A stretch of DNA of 47,826 nt from Acidimicrobiaceae bacterium (lineage in GTDB: Bacteria; Actinomycetota; Acidimicrobiia; Acidimicrobiales; RAAP-2). The position numbers and the translations under genes are program-made. Shown here piece by piece: positions 24,767 through 32,966 of this stretch. The DNA lies in contig PMOQ01000029.1 in the NCBI GenBank assembly GCA_003161255.1, positions 1 to 47,826 of the forward strand. The letters are read 5' to 3'. Every line of letters starts with the position of its first letter. Within the stretch, counting starts at the first letter, position 1. Below the pieces are notes generated by a model. That model ran no database searches. It worked only from the letters and a program-made list of their open reading frames with translations, and had not been told where the DNA came from.

Positions 24767-24805
24767 CAAACGGGCCCACTCGACGCCTCGGTCGTGAACC
24801 TCTAA
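24767..24805 (+). pseudogene. N-terminal fragment of a VapC-like PIN toxin
   Basis: Directly after the antitoxin remnant, one frame reads QTGPLDASVVNL and then TAA (24803-24805). LDASVV matches the first strand of PIN toxins, with the first catalytic Asp. Everything after it is missing, so only a stub of the toxin remains. The assignment rests on a short motif plus position. Confidence 0.5.
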
Positions 24806-24899
24806 AGACGACGCGGCGGTAACCACCGGCCTTTCAGAGGAGGTCGGACGCGCGATCGCCCGTCACATCCTTTGCCCGAGGACTCTGTTCAACCGACCG

Positions 24900-26048
24900 T
24901 CAGTGCGAAGCGGACGAGTCGACGACCTTCGCGATGGGTTCCACCGCTCCCGCCTCTGCGACGGTGTGCAGCTCGGCGGCCGCCTTCGGGAACGACCCTC
25001 CGGTCACCGCCCAACTGCCGTAGTCCCAGGTGATGGCGGCGAAGAGGTGTCGGCCATCGGCCCACCGGAGGAACTGGCTGACGTAGGTGGGGTTGTCACC
25101 GCCGCCCGACGCACCTCGGGGCGCGAGGCCCCACTTCGCGATCATGAGCTGCTTGTGGTGGCTGTTGGCGAAGTTGGAGAACCAGTCGGGCCCGTACGGT
25201 TCGGCCGCGTAGGAGCCCCACCCCGAGCTCGTGACGGGGGTGCCGACGTCGAACGCGTCGGTGGCCACGATGTCGACGTAACCGTTGCCCGGATAGAGAT
25301 CCGGCGGGAGGACCGGGTCGGACCCGGCCGCGCTATCCCACGCGAACTGGAACTGCTCGCCCGGGACCGAGCGCATCGATGTCACGACCTGGCGCCAGTA
25401 CGAGACGTAGTCGGCGGCGGCGGTCTTGGTGGACGCGGCCCACGGAAGTGTGGGGTCCTCGGGGTCCCAGCCGAGCATGATGACCGAGCTCGCCTGGCCG
25501 TTCTGCACGAACGTGTAGGCGAGCTGGCTGAAGTAGGCGTCATAGGCGCCGGTCGCCCCGGCGGCCAGGGTGGCGCCGGTGGCCGGCAGCATCTCCACGC
25601 CCCAGATCATGCGGAAGTTGGCACCGCTCCATCGCTGCAGGAACCACATCGGGTCCGAGATGCTCTGCCACGTCGAGCCGTCGATGTAGTCGAACGCGTA
25701 CGGCACGGGTGCGCCCGCATCGGCGGAGAATGCGGTCGCAGCCACCGGTGCGCCGGGCCCGGCGTAGACGCCGAGCGGCACCGTCTGTCCGACCGGCTTG
25801 GTCGTCGGCGTCGTCGTCTTCTTCTTGACGCCACTCTTCGGCGCCGCACCCTTCTTGGCCGTCGAGGGGGCCGCGGCCTTGGCCGGGGCGCCGGTCGCAT
25901 TGACCGTGTTCTCGGACACCACGAGCACCAGTAGCGCCGCGGTGGCTCCCATGGCCGCCAGGAGCGAGATCGAGGCCAGCCAACGGCGGCCGCCGGCCCA
26001 GCGGCCGGCCCGGTGCCGGAGCACCCTCAACTGTCGGCGGAGCGTCAT
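24900..26048 (-). CDS. Membrane-anchored GH26-like glycoside hydrolase fold, catalytic residues apparently replaced
   Basis: 382 residues: a basic N-terminus, one membrane segment (about 24-45), a Lys/Thr/Pro-rich stalk (about 50-90) and an extracytoplasmic TIM-barrel-like domain. FDYIDGSTWQSISDPMWFLQ, YVSYWRQVVTSMRSVPGEQF, YVDIVATDAFD and KQLMIAKWGL follow the GH26 order. The acid/base region reads MLGWDPEDPTLPW instead of GWE(M/F)NG, and the nucleophile position in AKWG carries Lys where Glu (EWG) is usual. It may be a glycan-binding or scaffold protein rather than an enzyme. The ATG overlaps the Wzy stop (ATGA). Confidence 0.72.
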   Translation of the reverse strand: MTLRRQLRVLRHRAGRWAGGRRWLASISLLAAMGATAALLVLVVSENTVNATGAPAKAAAPSTAKKGAAPKSGVKKKTTTPTTKPVGQTVPLGVYAGPGAPVAATAFSADAGAPVPYAFDYIDGSTWQSISDPMWFLQRWSGANFRMIWGVEMLPATGATLAAGATGAYDAYFSQLAYTFVQNGQASSVIMLGWDPEDPTLPWAASTKTAAADYVSYWRQVVTSMRSVPGEQFQFAWDSAAGSDPVLPPDLYPGNGYVDIVATDAFDVGTPVTSSGWGSYAAEPYGPDWFSNFANSHHKQLMIAKWGLAPRGASGGGDNPTYVSQFLRWADGRHLFAAITWDYGSWAVTGGSFPKAAAELHTVAEAGAVEPIAKVVDSSASH

Positions 26049-27556
26049 GGCGCACGTCCTATCGGCACGAGTGTCGCCCTAGCGGCGGGGGGAGCCGCGA
26101 CGACACCACGGTTGTCGAGGCGCGGCACGGCGATTGCGAGGAGACACCAGAGCACCTGAGGGAGTCCGGCGTTGGAGAGGAACGGCCAGATGAGGTTCAT
26201 GATCAGCATCGCGATGACCGTGAAGGCCACCGCCCGACCGAGGGCCTGTTCGAAGGGGTCGTTCGACCGGGCGGCCTCGCGACTCCGCTTGACCATCACC
26301 AGGCCGAGGCCGGCGAAGAGCAGGAGCACCGGGAAGCCTCCCTCCATGAGGTAGGCGACGTACTGGGATTCGGGGTAGCGCCACTGGATCGAGGCGGGCA
26401 GCTCGGCCCCGTAGCCGGTCAACGGACGGGACTCGATGGCCGGGACGTACTGGGTCGTCCACACGTACCAACGGAAGTCGAGGGTCTGGGGGACGCCGGC
26501 ATGGCGGCTCGACCCCGCGGTCGAGGAGAACTCGCCGTTGAGCCGGGTGGCGAGGAACGGCGAGGCGACCAGCACCCCCACGACCACCACGACGCCGGCG
26601 AAACGCAGCGCACGGCGCCGGTGCCCGTACTGGGAGGCGAGCACGACGACGCCGATGCAGAGGAAGAGGATCGCCGAGAGCTCCGCGGTGAGCAGGAGCC
26701 CGGTGAACGCGAGCACGCCGATTGCCCACGCCGCCTTCTTGTGTCGGCCGATCTGGCCGGACATCGTCAAGGCGCACAGCACGAGCAGCGCCGGGAGCAG
26801 GTAGCCGGCCAGCACGGCCCAGTTGTTGAACGGCCCGGTCGCACGGGCGGCCGTGCCGGCCGTCACCGCCGGCCCGGACACGCCGCCGGTCAGTGTGTTG
26901 AGGAAGCTGACCACCGGGGAGACGTGGAGCTGCTGGAGCAGCGCCAACAGGGCCACCGGCGCCGTGGCGACGAGGAGCACCGCGACCGCGGTCCGACGCT
27001 CGGACGGTGTGCGCAGCGAGGTGCGGACGGCCCGATAGATAAGGAAGAACTGGAGCTGCCCGAACACGGTGCCCCAATCGGTCGGGCTCAGGTGCTGGTG
27101 GAGGGTGATCCCGTCGAGGGCGCCGAAGACGGCCCACCCGACGCCGTAGGCGAGCAGGAGCCAGTCGAGGCTGCTCCACGGGACCGTGTCGATGCGCCGT
27201 GCCGATGCGAGCACGGTGATGCCGACCACGCCGATGAGCAGCTCGGAGACTCGGAAGTGGGCCACGGGCACGCCGGGGGCGACACCCGAGAGGATCGGCA
27301 CGGCACCGACCAGGATGAGCCCGCCGACGACCGGGCGGAGCAGGACGGCGACGACCAGTCCGAGCGCGGCCAGGGCGGCCAGGCCCATCTCGGGCTTGCC
27401 CACGGCGACCGCGCCGAGGACGAACGCGATGACCACTGCGCCCAGGCCGAGCAGCACCGGCCGCGGCCGGTCGGCGAACCAGCTGTCATTGAGAGTCCGG
27501 GCCGACACCCTCCCCGAGGGGTTGAGAAGTGCGGCCTCGCCCGGTTCAGCCCACAC
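26045..27556 (-). CDS. O-antigen ligase/Wzy-type polysaccharide polymerase
   Basis: The 503-residue protein has about 11-12 hydrophobic segments and a large extracytoplasmic loop with SSRHAGVPQTLDFRWYVWTT and PLTGYGAELPASIQW, followed by YPESQYVAYLMEGGFPVLLL, the Wzy_C-type layout. These enzymes join lipid-linked repeat units or transfer glycan chains outside the membrane. The start is GTG at 27556, inside the last codons of the Wzz-like gene (11-base overlap), and the stop overlaps the GH26-like gene. Polymerase and ligase cannot be told apart here; the neighbouring Wzx and Wzz favour polymerase. Confidence 0.85.
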   Translation of the reverse strand: MWAEPGEAALLNPSGRVSARTLNDSWFADRPRPVLLGLGAVVIAFVLGAVAVGKPEMGLAALAALGLVVAVLLRPVVGGLILVGAVPILSGVAPGVPVAHFRVSELLIGVVGITVLASARRIDTVPWSSLDWLLLAYGVGWAVFGALDGITLHQHLSPTDWGTVFGQLQFFLIYRAVRTSLRTPSERRTAVAVLLVATAPVALLALLQQLHVSPVVSFLNTLTGGVSGPAVTAGTAARATGPFNNWAVLAGYLLPALLVLCALTMSGQIGRHKKAAWAIGVLAFTGLLLTAELSAILFLCIGVVVLASQYGHRRRALRFAGVVVVVGVLVASPFLATRLNGEFSSTAGSSRHAGVPQTLDFRWYVWTTQYVPAIESRPLTGYGAELPASIQWRYPESQYVAYLMEGGFPVLLLFAGLGLVMVKRSREAARSNDPFEQALGRAVAFTVIAMLIMNLIWPFLSNAGLPQVLWCLLAIAVPRLDNRGVVAAPPAARATLVPIGRAP

Positions 27557-29333
27557 GATCCGACACTCGACTCCGCAGTCGGCGATTCGCGAGCACCGCC
27601 CACACCGGCGCGCGGTTCATCATGCGCAACCGCTCGGTCGCGGACACGACGTCGCGCAACCGGGTGCCCGGGTGTGCGATGAGCACGGTCGGGCCGCTGC
27701 CCTTGGTCAGTTCGACCACCCCCGAGGAGAACGACGGGCTGATGGCCACGGCGGGCCCGTCGGCCGGCCAGCACGGCCGGAGCTCGCGGGCGAGCTCCAT
27801 GGTGGACGCGGTGTCCGGGATGGCCAGCGGGACGATGGTCAGCCTGCCCTTCTCACGGCCGGCGTCCGCCAGCACACGGGCCAGCTCGGGGAACGAGAGG
27901 TCGCTCGGGACGATGGCGGCGCGGCACCCGGCCGCGGCGGCCATCCCGACGGCGTCGTCGATCCTCGGGTCGGCCCGCTCGGCCGCCAGCACCAGGATCA
28001 ACCCGACGACGAGACCGATGAAGCCACCGAGCACGACCCCGTACTTGTGCAGCACGCCCTCCTTGGAGGCCGAGTTGGGCACGCTCACGATGGCGACCGA
28101 CCCGGCGGCGATGGCCGGGGTGAGCGGCACGCCGCTCGCGACGGCCCGTGCAACCGCGTCGGCACCGGCGACAGCCCGTTGCGCCGTCGGGGCGCTGTAG
28201 CTCAGGAGCAACAGAGAGGTGCCGTTCTCGACGGTCACGGTGAGGTTCTTCTCGATCGTGCTGGGCGTCACCTTCAAGGTGCCCGACGCGGTCGAGAGGA
28301 TCGACTGGTCCTTCGGGATGAGGGCCGAGTAGGTGGTGGCCAGGGCCAAAGCGTCGTTGGCGCTGCCCGGTCCGGTCTTGCCGGCGCCGGACTGGACGAC
28401 CAGCGTCGCCTGGGCGCCGTAGGAGGTGGTGGCGTGGGTGCCGGCGAACCAGCCCCCGGCGGAACCGGCGACCAGCGCAATGACGAGCAACCAGCTGCGG
28501 CGGGCCAGTCCCCTCGGGAACCGGGCCCGGCTGGTGACGACGGCCGTCGTCGAGGCCGGCAAGGCGGTTTCGGCCATGGCCGGAGCCGGGACCGGGGCGG
28601 GCACGGTCGGCACGACCGGCGTCGGGAAGCTCGGCCGCGGGGTCACGATGGCGTTGGGCGTGCTGACCTGAAACTGGTAGGCCGTCGACGAGGCGGCCGT
28701 CGGCGGCGAGGCGACGGGTTCCTGGGGCCGCTGCGCGGTGTTGGCCCCCTGCCTGGACGCCGGCTCGATGGCGTGACCGTTGGTGGTGGCGTCCCCGAGC
28801 GGGCCGATCTCGGCCCGGTCCCATTCGGGGAGCGGGGACTCGTCGACGGCGTCGATCATCGCGACGTCGGCGCGGCGGGGCGACTCGATCTGCGGGGTGG
28901 TCGGAGCCGGGACCGGGGCGACCGGGCCGGCCACCTGGTCCTCCCAGACCACCGAGTACAGGCAGGCCGGAGCGCCGCGCTGGGCGCACGTGTTCTCGAC
29001 CACGGACGCCTTGACCGCGCACACGTTCACGGTGATCGCACCGAGGAGGCTCTTCACGAGCTCGCACGCGACGAGCGCGCTGACCTGTCCGATCGGACGC
29101 GACCGCAGCACCACCATGCCGGGGCGTGAACGGACGATCTCGAAGCCGATGCCATAGGTGCTGAGGAGTGGCCGCGCGTCGCTGAGCACGTCGGCCACGC
29201 CGGGGCGCTCCTGGTCCGGACGCGCCGCGATGAGCGGGTGCTCGGCGAGCTGGCGACCGGCGAGGCGAGCCTGATCGGCCGGGGCCTCCTCGGGGTTCTT
29301 GGCCAGGGTCGGAAGGGGGGTCGGCATGGCCAT
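27546..29333 (-). CDS. Wzz-like chain-length protein with an N-terminal V4R-like cytosolic domain
   Basis: 595 residues. The N-terminal domain (about 40-135) contains GFEIVRSRPGMVVLRSRP, LVACELVKSLLGAITV and ENTCAQRGAPACLYSVVW, the look of V4R/4-vinyl-reductase-like sensor domains with a paired Cys motif. A Pro-rich linker (135-270) leads to a membrane segment (281-300), an extracytoplasmic Wzz region (301-430), a second segment (431-452) and a cytosolic tail that resembles a degraded BY-kinase fold without a Walker A loop. Wzz proteins set polymer length with Wzy. The ATG overlaps the cyclase stop (TGATG). The sensor domain on a Wzz is unusual; the V4R call is moderate. Confidence 0.75.
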   Translation of the reverse strand: MAMPTPLPTLAKNPEEAPADQARLAGRQLAEHPLIAARPDQERPGVADVLSDARPLLSTYGIGFEIVRSRPGMVVLRSRPIGQVSALVACELVKSLLGAITVNVCAVKASVVENTCAQRGAPACLYSVVWEDQVAGPVAPVPAPTTPQIESPRRADVAMIDAVDESPLPEWDRAEIGPLGDATTNGHAIEPASRQGANTAQRPQEPVASPPTAASSTAYQFQVSTPNAIVTPRPSFPTPVVPTVPAPVPAPAMAETALPASTTAVVTSRARFPRGLARRSWLLVIALVAGSAGGWFAGTHATTSYGAQATLVVQSGAGKTGPGSANDALALATTYSALIPKDQSILSTASGTLKVTPSTIEKNLTVTVENGTSLLLLSYSAPTAQRAVAGADAVARAVASGVPLTPAIAAGSVAIVSVPNSASKEGVLHKYGVVLGGFIGLVVGLILVLAAERADPRIDDAVGMAAAAGCRAAIVPSDLSFPELARVLADAGREKGRLTIVPLAIPDTASTMELARELRPCWPADGPAVAISPSFSSGVVELTKGSGPTVLIAHPGTRLRDVVSATERLRMMNRAPVWAVLANRRLRSRVSDRVG

Positions 29334-31156
29334 CAGGACGCAGCCTCCGCCGCCCGGTGTCGGGCGCTCTTCCGTCGGTACATCTCACGGTCGGCCCGGA
29401 CCAGCAGCGTGGTCGGGTCCTCGTGTCGCGGGTCTGCGGCAACCCAACCGATCGATGCGGTCACGGCCAGCGTTTGTCCCCGTACCTGGTACGGCGCGGT
29501 CAGCGTCTTGCGGATGCGGGAGATGACCATCTCGATCTCGCCGGGCTCGTCGGACGCCGCGTGGGCGACCACGAACTCGTCGCCGCCGAGGCGGGCCACG
29601 ATGTCGCTCGAGCGGACCGCACCCTGGATGCGGCGGCCGACGGCGACCAGGACCTCGTCGCCGACGTCGTGGCCGAAGCGGTCGTTGATCATCTTGAAGT
29701 CGTCGAGGTCCAAGAACACGAGTGCGATGGAGCCGCCCCGGGTGCGGAACTGGAGCAGGACGCGGCGCAGGTAGTCGAGCAGGAGGTAGCGGTTGGCCAG
29801 TCCGGTCAGCGGGTCGTGGAGGGCGAGGTGCATGAGCCACGCCTCCTCTTCCAGCTGCGACGTGACGTCGCGCAACACGAGCAACGCGCCGGTCGACCCG
29901 TCTTCGAGCTCGAACGGCTTGGCCGAGGCGACCAGGTGGCGGCGGTCGTCGCCGGCCAGCTGGAGCTGCTCGGAACGCACGACCGTGCCGTGCAGCGCCC
30001 GCGTCATCGGATGGTGGGCGTCGGTGAGGGGCGAGCCGTCCGAGCTGCAGAGCGCGGGGGAGTACGGGAACGGCAGGCCGATCAGCGAGAGGTCGGCCGG
30101 GAGCCCCTGGAGTGAGCTGGCCTCGCGATTGGCGATGATGACGGTGCCCGCCCCGTCGCAGACCACGATCCCCTCGTCGAGGGCGTCGAGGAGGATGTTG
30201 GTCGTCGTGCCACTGCCGGTGCGGGTGCCAAGGACGGGTGACGACGCCAACGCCTCGCGCAGCAAGGCCACGTGGCAGTCGCCGACGAGGCGGCTGTTGA
30301 ACCGGGTGCCGCTCACCTGCACGGCAAGCGACTCGCCGTCGGCGTGCACCATGTCGAGCCGGCGGCCGGGGAACGGCGAGTCGAGCAACGACGAGGGCGA
30401 GGTGTCCTGGCCAGCGCCCGGGCGCAGCAGGTCGGCCACGTCTTGGCCGAGGATCTGCTCGGGCATCAGGCCGCTCAGGTCGCCGACCGCGGCGTTGGCG
30501 AACACGATGGTGCCGTCGTCGCGGGTGACCACCAGTCCGTCGGGCAGGTTCGCCACGACCTCGTCGAGAAGGCCGATGCCCGACGGCGCCTCCCCGTCGT
30601 CGAACGTGGCCTGGGCCGGGGCCTCCACCTCTTCGATCTCGGGGGTGGCCGACTCATCGATGACCGGCACGCCCGGCGGGACCATGGTCGGAAGGTTCTC
30701 GGGCTTCACGGTCTCGCTCTTCGAATAGAAGCCGGGGCCGCTCAGGGTCAGCTCGCCGCTCGCGACCAGCTGACCCAGGTTCGTGGTCAGGCGGACGAGG
30801 CCGAGCCGCTGCTCCTCGTCGAGCTCGGGCAGCCAGGTGTCGACGACGCCCAGCAGGCCGGACCAGCGGGTTCCGGCCCGGATCGGGACGGCCACGCAGG
30901 CGAGTGAGTCGTCGGCCGACTCGTCGTCGCCGAGAATTTCAGCATTCCAGAACGGCTCGTTGCCCTGGGCGCCGGGGCGCTCGAGGCAGGAGCGGGCCAG
31001 GACGGCCACCCGCTCGCCGAGGGTCCCCGCGTGGCCGGGCGCGGCGAGCTCGAAACGGACATCGCCGCTGGTAGAGACCACAAACGCGCCCATGCCCATA
31101 CACAGGTCCCGGGCCAGCCGGACCGCTTCGATCGTCTGGTCCTCCGCACTCTTCAT
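29333..31156 (-). CDS. GAF-PAS-PAS-GGDEF diguanylate cyclase
   Basis: About 607 residues from the ATG at 31156 (an in-frame GTG at 31186 is possible). A GAF-like domain (about 5-160) is followed by two PAS-like domains (VVANLPDGLVVTRDDGTIVFAN and LLDALDEGIVVCDGAGTVIIAN) and a GGDEF domain with HDPLTGLANR, LDLDDFKMINDRFGHDVGDE and an intact GGDEF in RLGGDEFVV. RSSD lies five residues before it, so the product-inhibition I-site is present. It should make c-di-GMP in the cytosol in response to unknown cues. It heads the Wzz/Wzy/GH26 operon and is divergent from the sugar-transferase genes. Confidence 0.92.
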   Translation of the reverse strand: MKSAEDQTIEAVRLARDLCMGMGAFVVSTSGDVRFELAAPGHAGTLGERVAVLARSCLERPGAQGNEPFWNAEILGDDESADDSLACVAVPIRAGTRWSGLLGVVDTWLPELDEEQRLGLVRLTTNLGQLVASGELTLSGPGFYSKSETVKPENLPTMVPPGVPVIDESATPEIEEVEAPAQATFDDGEAPSGIGLLDEVVANLPDGLVVTRDDGTIVFANAAVGDLSGLMPEQILGQDVADLLRPGAGQDTSPSSLLDSPFPGRRLDMVHADGESLAVQVSGTRFNSRLVGDCHVALLREALASSPVLGTRTGSGTTTNILLDALDEGIVVCDGAGTVIIANREASSLQGLPADLSLIGLPFPYSPALCSSDGSPLTDAHHPMTRALHGTVVRSEQLQLAGDDRRHLVASAKPFELEDGSTGALLVLRDVTSQLEEEAWLMHLALHDPLTGLANRYLLLDYLRRVLLQFRTRGGSIALVFLDLDDFKMINDRFGHDVGDEVLVAVGRRIQGAVRSSDIVARLGGDEFVVAHAASDEPGEIEMVISRIRKTLTAPYQVRGQTLAVTASIGWVAADPRHEDPTTLLVRADREMYRRKSARHRAAEAAS

Positions 31157-31275
31157 GGCTCGAAGACTATGGCGATGCGGTCCCACGAACGTCTTTCCAG
31201 TGTCCCGCCGGTCTCACCCATGATTCGTCGTTTCGCGGGACGGTCGGTGGACGGGTCCTTTTTAGGGTTCCAACC

Positions 31276-31476
31276 ATGTTCGTTTCCTATGTCCTTCGAG
31301 TCCGCCCCGAGAGTCTTCGCAAGGGGCGCTTCGCCGGTGAGGTGGAAGCCGTGGCGACCGGGCAGCGCTTTGCCGTGCGCTCGCTGGACCAGGTGATGGC
31401 CTTCATGCTCGAGACCGCAAGCGAGGAGACCGTCCTCGCCCGGACGGCCAGGGCTGGCCAGGAAGCGGAACGGTGA
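31276..31476 (+). CDS. Small conserved-looking protein coupled to the sugar transferase, 66 aa
   Basis: The product reads MFVSYVLRVRPESLRKGRFA, then GEVEAVATGQRFAVRSLDQV and MAFMLETASEETVLARTARA. The strand pattern (VSYVLRV ... GEVEAVATGQR..V.S.D.VMAFM) suggests a compact alpha/beta fold. It has a good ATG and ends in GTGA (31473-31476), overlapping the sugar-transferase start, so the two are translationally coupled. I do not know a named family; relatives are likely annotated hypothetical. Confidence 0.65.
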   Translation: MFVSYVLRVRPESLRKGRFAGEVEAVATGQRFAVRSLDQVMAFMLETASEETVLARTARAGQEAER

Positions 31477-32966
31477 GTACCCCGACCATCCCGCGCAACT
31501 CGGCGGCGTCCACGGGCACCCTCAGCGTCGTCTCGCCGCAGTCGAGCCGCCGTGCCCTCATGTCGCTGCCGCTCGAGCGGACCGCCAACCGGCCCAGCTG
31601 GGTCTGGCTGGCCACGAGCGACGCCCTGGTGGCGCTGCTCGTCTTCTTGGTGGTGAGCAACCTGCTGCCCCGGCTCGCCCCGGTGAGCGCGGCCTTGTCG
31701 ACGAATCTTCAGTTCATCGCGATCTCCTGGGGCGCCCTGGCGATCGCGATGATCGGAAGGCGCGTCTACCCGAAGGCCCGCCGCCGGATCGCCCCGGCCC
31801 CAGCCGACGACCTGGCCAACCTGGAGGTCGCCATCGGGATCGGTGCGCTGCTCACCCTCGCCACCGGCGCGGTCTTCCCGGCGCTCCTCCATGGGCCGCT
31901 CCACCCGGGCGTGGTCGCGCTCGCGTTCGCCGGATGCGCCGTCGCGTTGCCGCTCACGCGGGCGGTCGTCATCGGCGTGCGGGCCCGCACCGACACCCGG
32001 CCCGCACGGGTCGTGGTGATCGGGACCGGGACGATCGCCTCTGACGTCGGGGCGCGGCTCTCTCGGTCCCCGCACGTCGAACTGGTCGGGTTCGTCGACG
32101 ACGACCCGGTTGACGGCCAGCCGGTGCTCGGCGACCTCGCCTCGCTTCCCGCGATCTGCCGGATCGGCATGATCGACCGCGTCGTGGTGGCGTTCAGCCG
32201 CTCGCACCCGGCCCGGACGACCGACATTCTCCGCTCTCTCGTGGGCGAGGTGGCCGTCGACGTGGTGCCGCGGTACTTCGAGTTGACCGGCTGGGAGGCC
32301 AGCTTCCAGGACCTGGAGGGCCTCGCGGTCATCAGCCTCGACGGCGGCAGCCCCGGCGCACTCGGCCGGTTCGTGAAGCGGGCCTTCGACATCGTCGGAT
32401 CGGCGCTCGTGCTCGTGGCGGTGTCACCGGTCCTGTTGGCATCGATCGTCGCCGTGAAGGTCACCTCGCCGGGACCGGTGCTGTTCCGCCAGGACCGGCT
32501 CGGCCGCGACCGTCGTCCCTTCCAGATCCTGAAGCTGCGCACCATGCGCCAGCCCGGGCCGGCCGAAGACACCCTCGGCGCCCGGCACGTCCCCGGCCCC
32601 CTGGCCAACCTTCCCGAGATCGAGCTCCGGGTGACCGCCGTCGGGCGTCTCTTGCGCCGTCTCGGGGTCGACGAGCTCCTCCAACTCATCAACGTGCTGC
32701 GCGGCGACATGTCGCTCGTCGGCCCACGCCCGTTCGTCCCCGAGGAGTGCGGCTCGCTTCCCGAGTGGGTCGGGCGCCGCTTCGACATCCGGCCCGGCAT
32801 GACCGGGCTGTGGCAGGTGTGCGGCCAGCACGACCTGCGTTTCGAGGAGCTGTGCCGGCTCGACTGCCAGTACGTGGCCAGCTGGTCGCTCGCAGCCGAT
32901 GTCCGCATCCTCGCCCGTACCCCGGGGCGCCTGCTCCGCGGCGGGGGAGGGGAGCGGGGCCAATGA
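31473..32966 (+). CDS. Polyprenyl-phosphate sugar-1-phosphate transferase (priming enzyme, WbaP/WcaJ type)
   Basis: The 497-residue protein has N-terminal membrane segments, a Rossmann-like central region (RVVVIGTGTIASDVGARL) and the C-terminal bacterial sugar-transferase domain: KRAFDIVGSALVLVAVSPVL, PVLFRQDRLGRDRRPFQILK, KLRTM, LGVDELLQLINVLRGDMSLV, GPRPFVPEE and RPGMTGLWQVCG. It transfers a sugar-1-phosphate to undecaprenyl phosphate, the first step of repeat-unit synthesis at the inner membrane face. GTG start overlapping the upstream small gene; the stop overlaps the GT2 gene (ATGA). The specific sugar cannot be told. Confidence 0.93.
   Translation: MSTPTIPRNSAASTGTLSVVSPQSSRRALMSLPLERTANRPSWVWLATSDALVALLVFLVVSNLLPRLAPVSAALSTNLQFIAISWGALAIAMIGRRVYPKARRRIAPAPADDLANLEVAIGIGALLTLATGAVFPALLHGPLHPGVVALAFAGCAVALPLTRAVVIGVRARTDTRPARVVVIGTGTIASDVGARLSRSPHVELVGFVDDDPVDGQPVLGDLASLPAICRIGMIDRVVVAFSRSHPARTTDILRSLVGEVAVDVVPRYFELTGWEASFQDLEGLAVISLDGGSPGALGRFVKRAFDIVGSALVLVAVSPVLLASIVAVKVTSPGPVLFRQDRLGRDRRPFQILKLRTMRQPGPAEDTLGARHVPGPLANLPEIELRVTAVGRLLRRLGVDELLQLINVLRGDMSLVGPRPFVPEECGSLPEWVGRRFDIRPGMTGLWQVCGQHDLRFEELCRLDCQYVASWSLAADVRILARTPGRLLRGGGGERGQ

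Noticed and set aside
24806-24899. CGGT-AACC-ACCG as a terminator after the broken toxin
   Set aside because: The stem is only about four pairs and no T run follows.
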